Of a stretch of DNA of 64,000 nt, positions 9,804 through 17,732 are shown piece by piece. Made by a program: the position numbers and the translations under genes. The stretch spans positions 62,001-126,000 of the forward strand of contig NZ_JACJVO010000005.1 of the NCBI RefSeq assembly GCF_014212055.1. The letters are read 5' to 3'. The first letter of the stretch is position 1. Each line of letters begins with the position of its first letter. The notes beneath the pieces are model-generated. The model was not told the DNA's origin and ran no database searches. It saw only the letters and a program-made list of their open reading frames with translations. This stretch comes from Cohnella zeiphila. GTDB lineage: Bacteria; Bacillota; Bacilli; Paenibacillales; Paenibacillaceae.

Positions 9804-10483
9804 AGGCGGTCCCCAAACCGGTAGCCGAACCCGTAAACCGTCTGAATATATCGGGGATCGGCCGGATCGTCCTCGATTTTTCTGCGCAAATTGCTGATGT
9901 GGGAGTCGATCGTTCGCTCGTAATTGATAAAATCGTCGTCCATGGCCGCTCTCATCAGTTGAAGCCGGCTGTAAACGATGCCCGGTTTCGCCGCAAGGGC
10001 GGCCAGCAGCTTGAATTCCGTAGGCGTCAGAACGATTTCCTGTCCGTCTTTGAATGCCTGCCGCTTCGATTCGACGATCGTCAGCCCTCCTCTTTGCAGG
10101 ACCGACGGCTCGTCGGCCGTCCCCCGAATTCGGCGGAGGACGGAGCGAATCCGGGCCGCGAGCTCTCTTAGGCTGAAAGGCTTGGTCATATAATCGTCCG
10201 CCCCGACTTCCAAGCCGACGATTTTATCCGTTTCCTCTATTTTGGCGGTAAGCATGATGATGCCGCAGGAAGCGGTGCGGCGCAATTCGCGGCACACCTC
10301 GATTCCGCTCAGCTCCGGAAGCATCCAATCCAGAACGACCAACGCGGGCTTCTCGGCTTCGGCCGCGAGCAGCGCTTCTTTGCCTGTCGCGGCGGTAACG
10401 ATTCGAAAGCCTTCCGACTGCAAAAAGTTCGCCAAGGCTCCAATCATCTTCGGCTCATCGTCTACCAGCAAGATCGTCGTCAT
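9800..10483 (-). CDS. OmpR/PhoB-family response regulator
   Basis: A 227-residue regulator. The receiver domain spans residues 1-120 (acidic pair D8/D9, phosphorylation site D52 in LVVLDWMLPE, conserved K101 in DDYMTKPFS). A winged-helix DNA-binding domain spans about 130-225 and ends with DPRYIQTVYGFGYRFG. It pairs with the kinase immediately downstream. It is divergent from the multicopper oxidase gene, with 170 bp between the starts. On its own strand, TATAAT (complement of about 10523-10528) is a plausible -10. Two CCATAA words lie 13 bp apart in the shared intergenic region (10561-10566 and 10574-10579). Confidence 0.93.
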   Translation of the reverse strand: MTTILLVDDEPKMIGALANFLQSEGFRIVTAATGKEALLAAEAEKPALVVLDWMLPELSGIEVCRELRRTASCGIIMLTAKIEETDKIVGLEVGADDYMTKPFSLRELAARIRSVLRRIRGTADEPSVLQRGGLTIVESKRQAFKDGQEIVLTPTEFKLLAALAAKPGIVYSRLQLMRAAMDDDFINYERTIDSHISNLRRKIEDDPADPRYIQTVYGFGYRFGDRL

Positions 10484-10653
10484 TTTGGCCAGCCTCTTTT
10501 TGTCGAGTGTTATTCGTATTATACCGGCTTTTCACCTTAGATGGCCCGTCGCCACCGATTCCATAACATTTCTCCATAAGTTCTGGACATTCGCTTGCTA
10601 CTCTTGGTTAGGTCAGGGGGGGAACCCTGAGTAACAAACCGGGAGGAACGACG

Positions 10654-12756
10654 ATGATTTTGATTGCGGCGGATCTTGCTTTTCTACTGTTGCTGGCTGT
10701 CTTCTGGGGGATTGCAGGGGTTCGGATAGGACGTGCCGCCGGCCTCGGCAATCAGGCCGGACGCGCGGCGTATCGGGGACGGGGGCAGCTCGCGCTGCAA
10801 GGCTGCGGCTTTATTGCCGCTCTAGGCAAAATCGTCACCTTGGCGCTGCTGGGCGGAAGAGACTCGCGGTTCGTTCAGGATACGCTGCCGGTCCACCTGG
10901 TTCTGCTGGCGATTCCGCTTGCTGCGGTCGTCATCTTGACCATTCCCAAGCTTTGGAGGATCGTTCGTTCCGTCCAAAAGGAACTGCGTTCGGGCGCGGC
11001 CGAAGGCAGGGGAGGCGCCATTTTTGACGCAAAAACCGTCCTGCCGGTCCAGGCGGCTGGATGGGGAGCGGCGCTGGACCTGATCGTGACGATCTTATTT
11101 CCGGAGGACTCGGCGAATGCGGGAGGCTTGGCGGTCATTTTGATCGCGTATGCCGTCATCGTCGGCGCTCAATGGGCCATTTGGCGGCGGCGTTCACGGC
11201 CGAACGATCGGAGCGGCTCTTCACCGGCTCGCCGCCGATCCTTGAGAATCGTCGTCGCGGCGATTGTCGTTGTGGTCGGCATATCGGGGTGGTTTACGCT
11301 CTCGTCCCAGGCCAGCAAGCTGCCGGATCGGATGAATATGATGTCGGGCCGGATGGATTACGGCGGCGGCCCGGAAGCCGAGATGACATCCGTGGGCGGG
11401 CATGGCGAAATGCCTGGCATGATGAACGACTCAAGCAGTTCCTCCGGCTTCGTCCGAACCGTTAGCGTGACGGATCTGACCGGTCCCCGGACCGGAGAGC
11501 CGGACGAACGATTTACGCTTACCGCCGAGAAGAAGCAGGTAAAGCTTCGCTCGGGCGAAGTCATCGACGCCTGGACGTTCAACGGTCAGCTGCCGGGTCC
11601 GGAGCTGCGCGTGAAACAGGGCGATCTCGTGGAGGTGACGCTCGTCAACAAGGATATCGACGAGGGAGTGACGCTTCACTGGCACGGTTTGGACGTACCG
11701 AACGCCGAAGACGGGGTGGCCGGATTGACGCAGGACGCCGTCATGCCCGGACAGACGTTCACCTACCGGTTCGTCGCCGAGCAAGCCGGATCGTACTGGT
11801 ATCATTCGCACCAGCAGTCGTCCGAGCAGGTTCAGAAAGGATTGTTCGGCCCGCTGATCGTCGAGCCCGAAGCCGGTCGCCCCTTCGGCGAACAGGACAT
11901 CACCGTGATGGATCCGACGTACGTCACGCTTGACGGATCGGAAACGAACTGGCTGAATCCGATCGACCGGCGGAAGATCGAACCGGGGACTCCGGTCCGG
12001 CTGCGGCTGTACAATACCGGAAATTGGCCGAAAAACTTCTCCGTTTCCGGCGCCAAATTCAAGGTAGATGCCATTGACGGAACCGAGGTCAACGATCCGG
12101 GGGAGCTGGAGAACGTTCGCTTGGAGCTCGCTGCCGGCGGCCGCTATGACGTCACGTTTACGATGCCGTCGGCGCCTGTCTATGTTGCGACCGATCCGGC
12201 TTCGGGTCTGCTGCTGAGCCCGAACGGGGAGGGAGATATTCCGAAGATCGCCGACGTCTCGGCCTTCGACCCGCTATCTTACGGCAGCCCTGCATCGACG
12301 CCGTTCGGACCGAACACCAAGTTCAACCGCGAGTTCACCATGGTCTTCGACAACAAGCTTGGCTTCTACGACGGCAAGTTCGAACGTCTGTTCACGATCA
12401 ACGGCAAAGTGTTCCCCGACACGCCGATGCTGATGGTCAAGGAAGGGGATCTCGTCAAGACGACATTCGTCAATCGGAGTCTTGTCCCCCATCCCATGCA
12501 TCTGCATGGTCACCATATGCTCGTGCTGAGCCGGAACGGCAAGCCCTCCGCCGGGAGCCCATGGTGGACAGATACGCTGAACGTGGCTCTCGGCGACAGC
12601 TACGAGGTCGCGTTCGCAGCCGACAATCCCGGCCTCTGGATGGATCATTGCCACAATCTCGATCATGCGGCCATCGGGATGACGCTGCACTTGGCCTACG
12701 AGGGCGTTACGTCGCCTTTCGAAGTCGGACATCAAACGCAAAACCGGCCGGAGTAA
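10654..12756 (+). CDS. Multicopper oxidase with N-terminal multi-helix membrane domain
   Basis: A 700-residue protein starting after GGGAGGAACG. About 220 N-terminal residues contain five or six hydrophobic segments. A Met/Gly-rich linker follows (MNMMSGRMDYGG, GEMPGMM), then a two- or three-cupredoxin multicopper oxidase (about 255-690). All copper motifs are visible: HWHGLDVPN near residue 342, WYHSHQ near 378, HPMHLHGHH near 613 and the type 1 set HCHNLDHAAIGM near 665. It probably oxidises cuprous ion, a metal or phenolic substrates outside the membrane. The membrane domain is longer than the single signal peptide usual for laccase/CueO types. It is divergent from a two-component system that may control it. 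Confidence 0.9.
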   Translation: MILIAADLAFLLLLAVFWGIAGVRIGRAAGLGNQAGRAAYRGRGQLALQGCGFIAALGKIVTLALLGGRDSRFVQDTLPVHLVLLAIPLAAVVILTIPKLWRIVRSVQKELRSGAAEGRGGAIFDAKTVLPVQAAGWGAALDLIVTILFPEDSANAGGLAVILIAYAVIVGAQWAIWRRRSRPNDRSGSSPARRRSLRIVVAAIVVVVGISGWFTLSSQASKLPDRMNMMSGRMDYGGGPEAEMTSVGGHGEMPGMMNDSSSSSGFVRTVSVTDLTGPRTGEPDERFTLTAEKKQVKLRSGEVIDAWTFNGQLPGPELRVKQGDLVEVTLVNKDIDEGVTLHWHGLDVPNAEDGVAGLTQDAVMPGQTFTYRFVAEQAGSYWYHSHQQSSEQVQKGLFGPLIVEPEAGRPFGEQDITVMDPTYVTLDGSETNWLNPIDRRKIEPGTPVRLRLYNTGNWPKNFSVSGAKFKVDAIDGTEVNDPGELENVRLELAAGGRYDVTFTMPSAPVYVATDPASGLLLSPNGEGDIPKIADVSAFDPLSYGSPASTPFGPNTKFNREFTMVFDNKLGFYDGKFERLFTINGKVFPDTPMLMVKEGDLVKTTFVNRSLVPHPMHLHGHHMLVLSRNGKPSAGSPWWTDTLNVALGDSYEVAFAADNPGLWMDHCHNLDHAAIGMTLHLAYEGVTSPFEVGHQTQNRPE

Positions 12757-12773
12757 CAAGGGATAGGAAAGTC

Positions 12774-12827
12774 AAAAAAGCAGCCTCTCTCGTCGTATTT
12801 GGCGGACGAATGGGGCTGCCTTTTTTC
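12774..12827. terminator. Bidirectional terminator between multicopper oxidase and 92-aa gene
   Basis: AAAAAAGCAGCC pairs with GGCTGCCTTTTTT across a roughly 28-base loop, so it has a T-run in both directions. It separates the convergent genes ending at 12756 (+) and 12828 (-). Confidence 0.75.
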
Positions 12828-13106
12828 TTATTTCTTCCCCCGGTCCATCTGGCGGCGGGGATGAAGCACTTTGCCCTGCTTGTCGATATCGTCTTTCTTC
12901 GGGTAGAGACGGGGATCGGTCTCGCCCTCGTGGTGGTTGTCGAAGCTCATCTCCACCCACTGCCACTCCGTCGTGCCGAGCTGGGGATCGGCCGGGAAGA
13001 CATCTCCCCGTTGCAGCTCCAGCTCGCGGCCCCACTCGTTCTTGTATACGCCGTCGACTTCGACGGGTTCTCCCGACATCGGGAGCATGCCGTTCTCTTC
13101 GCTCAT
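12828..13106 (-). CDS. Small acidic hydrophilic protein of unknown function (YjzC-like)
   Basis: A 92-residue protein from ATG 13106 with GAGGTGA seven bases upstream. There is no signal peptide or membrane segment. The central part VDGVYKNEWGRELELQRGDVFPADP with later EWQWVEM resembles small proteins of the YjzC group, in which a 'P..G.Y' and 'L..G..FP' pattern is followed by a Trp. That similarity is from memory and weak. The C-terminus is basic (RRQMDRGKK). It ends at the shared terminator and precedes another tiny gene on the same strand. Confidence 0.65.
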   Translation of the reverse strand: MSEENGMLPMSGEPVEVDGVYKNEWGRELELQRGDVFPADPQLGTTEWQWVEMSFDNHHEGETDPRLYPKKDDIDKQGKVLHPRRQMDRGKK

Positions 13107-13146
13107 GGTGTCACCTCATTCCGTGATGCTGCAGGCGGCCGCCCGC

Positions 13147-13290
13147 TTATAAACCGTGCTTGGGAACCGCCGCGCGGTCCGCTTCGGATTGCAGGCGGCT
13201 GGCCCGCTCTTTGCCGGAGCCGCCGCGGTCCGCCTTCGATTGGGCGCGGCTGGCCGCTTCCTGCTTGCCGGATGGTCGTTCGCCGGACAT
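13147..13290 (-). CDS. 47-aa hydrophilic protein with internal repeat
   Basis: ATG 13290 (MSGERPSGKQEAASRA) is preceded by AGGAGGGAG four bases upstream, so the longer open frame to 13389 is unlikely to be used. The product is very charged and contains two copies of the pattern SR(A/L)QS(K/E)ADR(G/A). It resembles the short, disordered, stress- or spore-associated proteins common in Bacillales (KGG- or Ssp-like composition), but I recognise no family. It lies 40 bases downstream of where the 92-aa gene starts on the same strand. Confidence 0.6.
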   Translation of the reverse strand: MSGERPSGKQEAASRAQSKADRGGSGKERASRLQSEADRAAVPKHGL

Positions 13291-13399
13291 CGTTCTCCCT
13301 CCTCGGCTTGTCAATCGCGAATCCGCCTTTAGGTTGCCACGCGGCCGTCCGCCGTATGCGAACGCGCCCGGCCGCCGCGCCGCAAACAAAATAATCGCG

Positions 13400-14026
13400 C
13401 TACAGGTAGCGCGACTCCAGTTTCTTGCCGATGAACCACAAGAAGACGAGAATGGCGAGCGCGATCACGAGACGGGAAGGATGCTCGGCGAGCGCGCGAA
13501 GGTCGTGGCCCAGGAAGGATAACGTGAAAATCATGACGGCTTTGCCCAGCATGATCGCGATCAGGAACGTGTGCAGAGGGATTTTGGACATGCCGGACGC
13601 GATGTTGACGACGGCCGAAGGAGAGAACGGGAAGCAGGAGAGCACGAAGATCGGCGTGAAGCCTTTGCGTTCGATCCAGGAGAAGAACCGTTCCATCCTC
13701 GGCATTCGCTGCCGTACGCGTTCGCCGAACCGTCCGCCGAAGCGGCGGGCCAGCGCGAACACGAGAAGCGCTCCGGCGCAAGCCCCGACCCAGGAGAACA
13801 GGAACCCCAACCACATCCCGTAGGCGGAGGCGTTGGCTACCACGAATACGACGAGCGGCAGAAACGGCAACAGCGCCTCCAGCAGCGGAAGAAGAATGCC
13901 CGGGAAGGGACCGAGCGCCGAGTAGCGGTGCAGAAATTCCTGAATATCCTCCAGCGTCAAGTCTTTGAAAAAGGCGACCCATTGTTGCCATCGCCCGGAA
14001 CCGAGCCAAGCCGTGTAAGAAAGCAT
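13400..14026 (-). CDS. TVP38/TMEM64 (VTT-domain) membrane protein
   Basis: A 208-residue integral membrane protein with five or six hydrophobic segments. The VTT-domain signatures are visible: LPLVVFVVANASAYG, FSWVGACAGALLVFALARRFGGRFG and FVLSCFPFSPSAVVNIASGMS. The family includes DedA-related putative phospholipid scramblases. Its start is 5 bases after the stop of the MFS gene, with GTGGGG as a weak ribosome site, so the two are probably co-transcribed and translationally coupled. Confidence 0.88.
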   Translation of the reverse strand: MLSYTAWLGSGRWQQWVAFFKDLTLEDIQEFLHRYSALGPFPGILLPLLEALLPFLPLVVFVVANASAYGMWLGFLFSWVGACAGALLVFALARRFGGRFGERVRQRMPRMERFFSWIERKGFTPIFVLSCFPFSPSAVVNIASGMSKIPLHTFLIAIMLGKAVMIFTLSFLGHDLRALAEHPSRLVIALAILVFLWFIGKKLESRYL

Positions 14027-14030
14027 GAAT

Positions 14031-15236
14031 CTACCCCACAGTGTCTCCAGCGGCGCCTTCCCCGCGAAACAGACGGAATGAGAAAAGCAAGTAAAACAGA
14101 CTAATGACGATGAAGATCGCGCCCGTCAGCCCCACGACGGCCGGCTCTCCGAAGTCCGACGCGAGCAGGCCGCCGATGACGGGCCCGAGCAGGCCGCCGA
14201 TGCCTTCCACCGTCGAGAACACGCCCCATCCCAGGCCCGACTGGCCGGGCGGCACGTACGCGGCGAGAAGCGCGTTCCAGGCCGGCAGCACGGCGGCGTA
14301 TGCGATTCCCAGCACGAACGCCCAGAACAGCGCCAAGCCGAGGGGGGGAAGCCGGGTCAGGAAGAAAAGCGACAAGCCGAACAGGCAGAAGCCCGCGATC
14401 AGAAACCACTTTTTCCCGAACGAGTCGGACAGCTTGCCCATCGGAATGAGCCCGGCGGCGGTGAACCCGCCCCCGATAAACAGCAGGAGCGAATATTGGG
14501 GGCCGCTCAAGCCCAGGTGGTCGGTCGCGAAGCTGGGCAGAATCGGCATCAGCATCCCGGCCGCCAAAGTCTGCAGCACCATGCCCGGCAGCAGCAGATT
14601 CATGGTTCTGAGCCGGTCGGCCAGCATGGAGAGCTGGCGGCGGAACGGAACGTAAGCCATCTCGGCGCGGGAATCCCGGGGAATGAACAGCGACATCAAC
14701 CAGGCCGCCCCCGAAACTGCGACCATAATCGCGTAGGCGACCACAGGGCTGCGCTCCAGCACGAAGTTGGTGACGACCGGGCCCGATCCGAGGCCGACCA
14801 GCCAAATCGTATAGAGGACGCCCATCTGCGTGGCGCGGCTGCGTTCCCGGACCTTGGTCAGGCAGACGATCCAGATCGGCGAGATGCCGATTCCGTAGAC
14901 GGCGGAGGAGACGATGAACAACCACGGCCGATCGGCGAGACCGACCAGGACGATCCCCGCAAGGGAGAAGGCAAGCCCCCCGCAGACGAGCGTCCGGACG
15001 GAGAAACGATGCAACAGATAGCCGATGGCGAGCTTGACGGCGGTGTCGGCCAGCGCGTTGGCGGTAATCGCGGCTCCGATGACCCCGAGCGACAAACCCA
15101 GCTCGTTCTTGCCGTAGATCGGCAAGAAGCTGATGAGCGCCGCGCCCCGGACGAATTCGACGAAATAAAGGGTTACGGCGAGAAGCGACATTTCGGGCGC
15201 GAACAAAGAAAGCGTCTTGCCTGAAGCGGAATTCAC
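14031..15236 (-). CDS. Major facilitator superfamily transporter
   Basis: A 401-residue protein starting at GTG 15236 with AAAGGAG nine bases upstream. Twelve hydrophobic segments are discernible. The MFS loop signatures are GYLLHRFSVRTLVCGG after helix 2 and PMGKLSDSFGKKWFL between helices 8 and 9. It resembles the drug/sugar-phosphate-like DHA1 exporters of Paenibacillus. The substrate is unknown. It is the first gene of a two-gene operon with the TVP38-type protein. Confidence 0.88.
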   Translation of the reverse strand: MNSASGKTLSLFAPEMSLLAVTLYFVEFVRGAALISFLPIYGKNELGLSLGVIGAAITANALADTAVKLAIGYLLHRFSVRTLVCGGLAFSLAGIVLVGLADRPWLFIVSSAVYGIGISPIWIVCLTKVRERSRATQMGVLYTIWLVGLGSGPVVTNFVLERSPVVAYAIMVAVSGAAWLMSLFIPRDSRAEMAYVPFRRQLSMLADRLRTMNLLLPGMVLQTLAAGMLMPILPSFATDHLGLSGPQYSLLLFIGGGFTAAGLIPMGKLSDSFGKKWFLIAGFCLFGLSLFFLTRLPPLGLALFWAFVLGIAYAAVLPAWNALLAAYVPPGQSGLGWGVFSTVEGIGGLLGPVIGGLLASDFGEPAVVGLTGAIFIVISLFYLLFSFRLFRGEGAAGDTVG

Positions 15237-15395
15237 GGGCAGGTCTCCTTTAACGGTGATAGAGATCTTGCTCCGCGGCCGGCTCCGTCTCCCATGATCG
15301 GAGGTACCATTTACTTACATTATCGTTTCTATCGACGCTCCCCGCAAGAGGAGCGCAAATCTTCCTTATAATTACGAAGCGGGACAGGCCGCGTT

Positions 15396-16655
15396 TCAGA
15401 TCAGCAGGTTGAACAGCAGCGGATCCTTGTTCAGCTCCACGAAGCGGAAGCCTTTGCGCATCATCCGCTCCGCGAGCGGGCCGTAATCTTCCCTGCTTTT
15501 CAGCTCGATCCCGACGAGGGCGGGGCCGTTCTCTTTGTTATGTTTTTTCGTATACTCGAATTGGACGATGTCGTCGCCGGGGCCGAGCACGTCGTCGAGA
15601 AATTCGCGCAAGGCGCCGGCGCGCTGCGGGAAATTGATCATGAAATAATGCTTGAGTCCTTCATAGATCATCGAACGTTCCTTGATCTCCTGCATCCGGT
15701 CGATATCGTTGTTCCCGCCGCTGACGACGCAGACGACGTTGCGGCCCGCCAGCCGGTCCGACAGGGCGGAGAGGGCGGCGACCGGAAGGGCGCCGGCCGG
15801 CTCGGCCACGATGGCATGCTCGTTGTACAGCTCGAGAATCGTCGTGCAGACCCGTCCTTCGGGGACGACGACGATCTCGTCGACGAGTTCCTCGCACATC
15901 GCGAACGTCAGGTCGCCCACGCGCTTGACCGCCGCTCCGTCGACGAACTTGTCGATCTCGTCCAAGGCGACGACGGCGTGCTCTTCCCGGGATCGCCGCA
16001 TGGAGGCGGCGCCTTCGGGCTCGACGCCGATAACGACGGTGGCGGGGCTGACCGCCTTGACGTAAGCGGCCACGCCGGCGGCCAAGCCGCCCCCGCCGAT
16101 CGTCACGAGCAGATAATCGATCGGCTGCTTGCTCGCTTCGACGATTTCCTTGCCGACGGTGCCGTTGCCGGCCACGATTCGCGGATCGTCGAACGGGTGA
16201 ACGAACGGCAGGCCTTCCTCTTCGCTGCATCGGATCGCCTCGGCATAGGCGTCGTCAAAAGTATCGCCGACCAGGCGAATGTCCGCGTACTCGCCTCCGA
16301 ACATTTTCACCTGGTTGATCTTCTGGCGGGGGGTCGTGGTCGGCATGTAGATGATGCCGGGAATGCCGAGGGTCTGGCACGAGTAAGCGACTCCTTGGGC
16401 GTGGTTGCCGGCGCTGGCGCAGACGACCCCGCCGCGTCTCGCTTCTTCGGGAAGCGACGAGATCAGGTTGTACGCGCCGCGGATTTTGAACGAGCGGACG
16501 ACCTGCTGGTCTTCCCGCTTCAGGGAGACGTTGCATCCGTATTTGGCGGACAGCGCGCGATTCGGCTGCAAGGGCGTCGGGACGAGCACGTTCTGGAGGA
16601 CGCGGTGGGCGTGAAGGATATCCTCCAGGCGCACGGTAACTTCGGGAGAGGGCAT
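15396..16655 (-). CDS. ilvA: Threonine ammonia-lyase (threonine dehydratase), isoleucine pathway
   Basis: A 419-residue PLP enzyme that deaminates L-threonine to 2-oxobutanoate, the first committed step of isoleucine synthesis. The PLP lysine is K57 in SFKIRGAY. The phosphate-cup glycines are in TIGGGGLAAG, and ASAGNHAQGVA is the Asn loop. A C-terminal ACT-like regulatory domain starts near residue 330 (HYFMINFPQRAGALREF). One ACT-like domain and the length match the short Bacillus-type IlvA. The start ATG has AAAGGATGA upstream. A T-box leader with an Ile (ATC) specifier lies upstream, so expression should rise on isoleucine starvation. Confidence 0.95.
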   Translation of the reverse strand: MPSPEVTVRLEDILHAHRVLQNVLVPTPLQPNRALSAKYGCNVSLKREDQQVVRSFKIRGAYNLISSLPEEARRGGVVCASAGNHAQGVAYSCQTLGIPGIIYMPTTTPRQKINQVKMFGGEYADIRLVGDTFDDAYAEAIRCSEEEGLPFVHPFDDPRIVAGNGTVGKEIVEASKQPIDYLLVTIGGGGLAAGVAAYVKAVSPATVVIGVEPEGAASMRRSREEHAVVALDEIDKFVDGAAVKRVGDLTFAMCEELVDEIVVVPEGRVCTTILELYNEHAIVAEPAGALPVAALSALSDRLAGRNVVCVVSGGNNDIDRMQEIKERSMIYEGLKHYFMINFPQRAGALREFLDDVLGPGDDIVQFEYTKKHNKENGPALVGIELKSREDYGPLAERMMRKGFRFVELNKDPLLFNLLI

Positions 16656-16730
16656 CGTTCATCATCCTTTCGATATAAGGTCGGAGTGAAACCTGAGAGA
16701 GCTTGGCATCGTATCATCATCAGCGAACGC

Positions 16731-17010
16731 AAAAAAACCGTCCCCGCAAAAGGGACGGATATCGATCCGCGGTACCACCCTTGTTCCCTGGCTTCGTCGA
16801 AGGGCCCTTCGATGGCCATGGCGCTTGGCTCGCGTTCCGGACGGGAACGCGCGGCCCGTAACGGGGGCTTCCGTCCGCGCTTACGAACCTTCTTTGGGCG
16901 CGGCTTCTCGGGGAGGATATTCCCGCGGATTCGAACGTCGGCTCGCAGCGAATCGCCGACTCTCTGAGGATCGAACGGCCGGGGGAACGTGTTCCCTTCA
17001 TGGAATTTTA
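16731..17010 (-). ncRNA. T-box riboswitch leader of ilvA (Ile specifier)
   Basis: On the minus strand the T-box core AGGGTGGTACCGCG (complement of 16768-16782) is followed by a terminator CCGTCCC-TTTTGC-GGGACGG with seven Ts (complement of 16731-16758). Upstream lies the Stem I AG-bulge word AGAGAG. Fifty bases from its first base, GAATATC presents ATC (complement of 16916-16918), an isoleucine codon, in the specifier position. This is the normal arrangement for uncharged-tRNA-Ile antitermination of ilvA. Confidence 0.93.
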
Positions 17011-17016
17011 ATATCT

Positions 17017-17045
17017 GTTATACTCTTCCCCCTATCGGAAGTCAA
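17017..17045 (-). promoter_or_regulatory. Promoter of the T-box/ilvA transcript
   Basis: On the minus strand TTGACT (complement of 17040-17045), 17 bases, then TATAAC (complement of 17017-17022). Transcription would start near 17010, just upstream of the T-box structure. Confidence 0.7.
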
Positions 17046-17074
17046 TCCATATTTGGCGAAAGGTGAGAACGCGA

Positions 17075-17638
17075 ATGAAGAAACTGTTCCTGGCTCTGGT
17101 CGTTCTCGTCATTCTCGTCGCGGCCGCGGCGGGGGGAGCTTATTGGTACGCCGCTCCGGCGGAGAAGCTGGACCTCGGCTACGAGGAGGTGCCGCTTACG
17201 GATCGGGCCCTCGATATGGCGAAGCGCTTGTCCACGGAGATGATCCTGACGGAGCGGGACGTCGACAATCTGGCCGTGAAGCAGCTGGCGCAGAATCCGG
17301 AATACGAGCCCGGCGTCTTGATTACCGGGGCCAAGTTCTCCCTGTCCGGGAATCTGCTCGTGGCCGACGTGAACGTCAAATGGCGCGACCGGGTGCCCGT
17401 CGGCTTGCGGCTGACATACCGGCTCGGCTGGAACAGCCCGAACCTGACGGCGCATGTGGTGGAGGCCAAGATCAAGGACGTCGGACTGCCGGCGGGATCC
17501 TTCGACGACGTCGTCATTCCGCTGGGCGACGAACTGCCCAAGGCTCTTCGCATCCAAGACGTTCGGCTGGAGAACGGGCAAGCGATCGTCCAATTTCGGA
17601 AGCCGAGCCTGCGCGATCTGCAAAGCTTGCTAGGCTAA
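17075..17638 (+). CDS. Membrane-anchored extracytoplasmic protein (YpmS/DUF2140-like)
   Basis: A 187-residue protein. ATG 17075 is chosen over GTG 17063 because GAAAGGTGAG ends eight bases before it. Residues 1-24 form one N-terminal membrane anchor (LFLALVVLVILVAAAAGG). The rest is soluble and should lie outside the membrane: alternating beta segments (FSLSGNLLVADVNVKWRD) and a C-terminal IVQFRKPSLRDLQSLLG. Length and layout resemble YpmS of Bacillus (DUF2140), whose function is unknown; the match is tentative. It is transcribed away from ilvA. Confidence 0.7.
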   Translation: MKKLFLALVVLVILVAAAAGGAYWYAAPAEKLDLGYEEVPLTDRALDMAKRLSTEMILTERDVDNLAVKQLAQNPEYEPGVLITGAKFSLSGNLLVADVNVKWRDRVPVGLRLTYRLGWNSPNLTAHVVEAKIKDVGLPAGSFDDVVIPLGDELPKALRIQDVRLENGQAIVQFRKPSLRDLQSLLG

Positions 17639-17666
17639 AGGTTTTGTGAATTTGCCTTCCAAATAC

Positions 17667-17695
17667 TTGAAATGGGGGCGCTTTGCCCTTACAGT
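17667..17695 (+). promoter_or_regulatory. Sigma-A promoter of the stalk-domain gene
   Basis: TTGAAA (17667-17672), a 17-base spacer and TACAGT (17690-17695), lying 38 bases before the start codon at 17733. Confidence 0.6.
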
Positions 17696-17732
17696 GATTA
17701 TGGACTGATTACATAGGATGAGGAGACTGGGC

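Noticed and set aside
16825-17074. N-terminal extension of the 17075 gene
   Set aside because: It would be translated through the antisense T-box leader and lacks a ribosome site; ATG 17075 has one and starts a clear membrane anchor.
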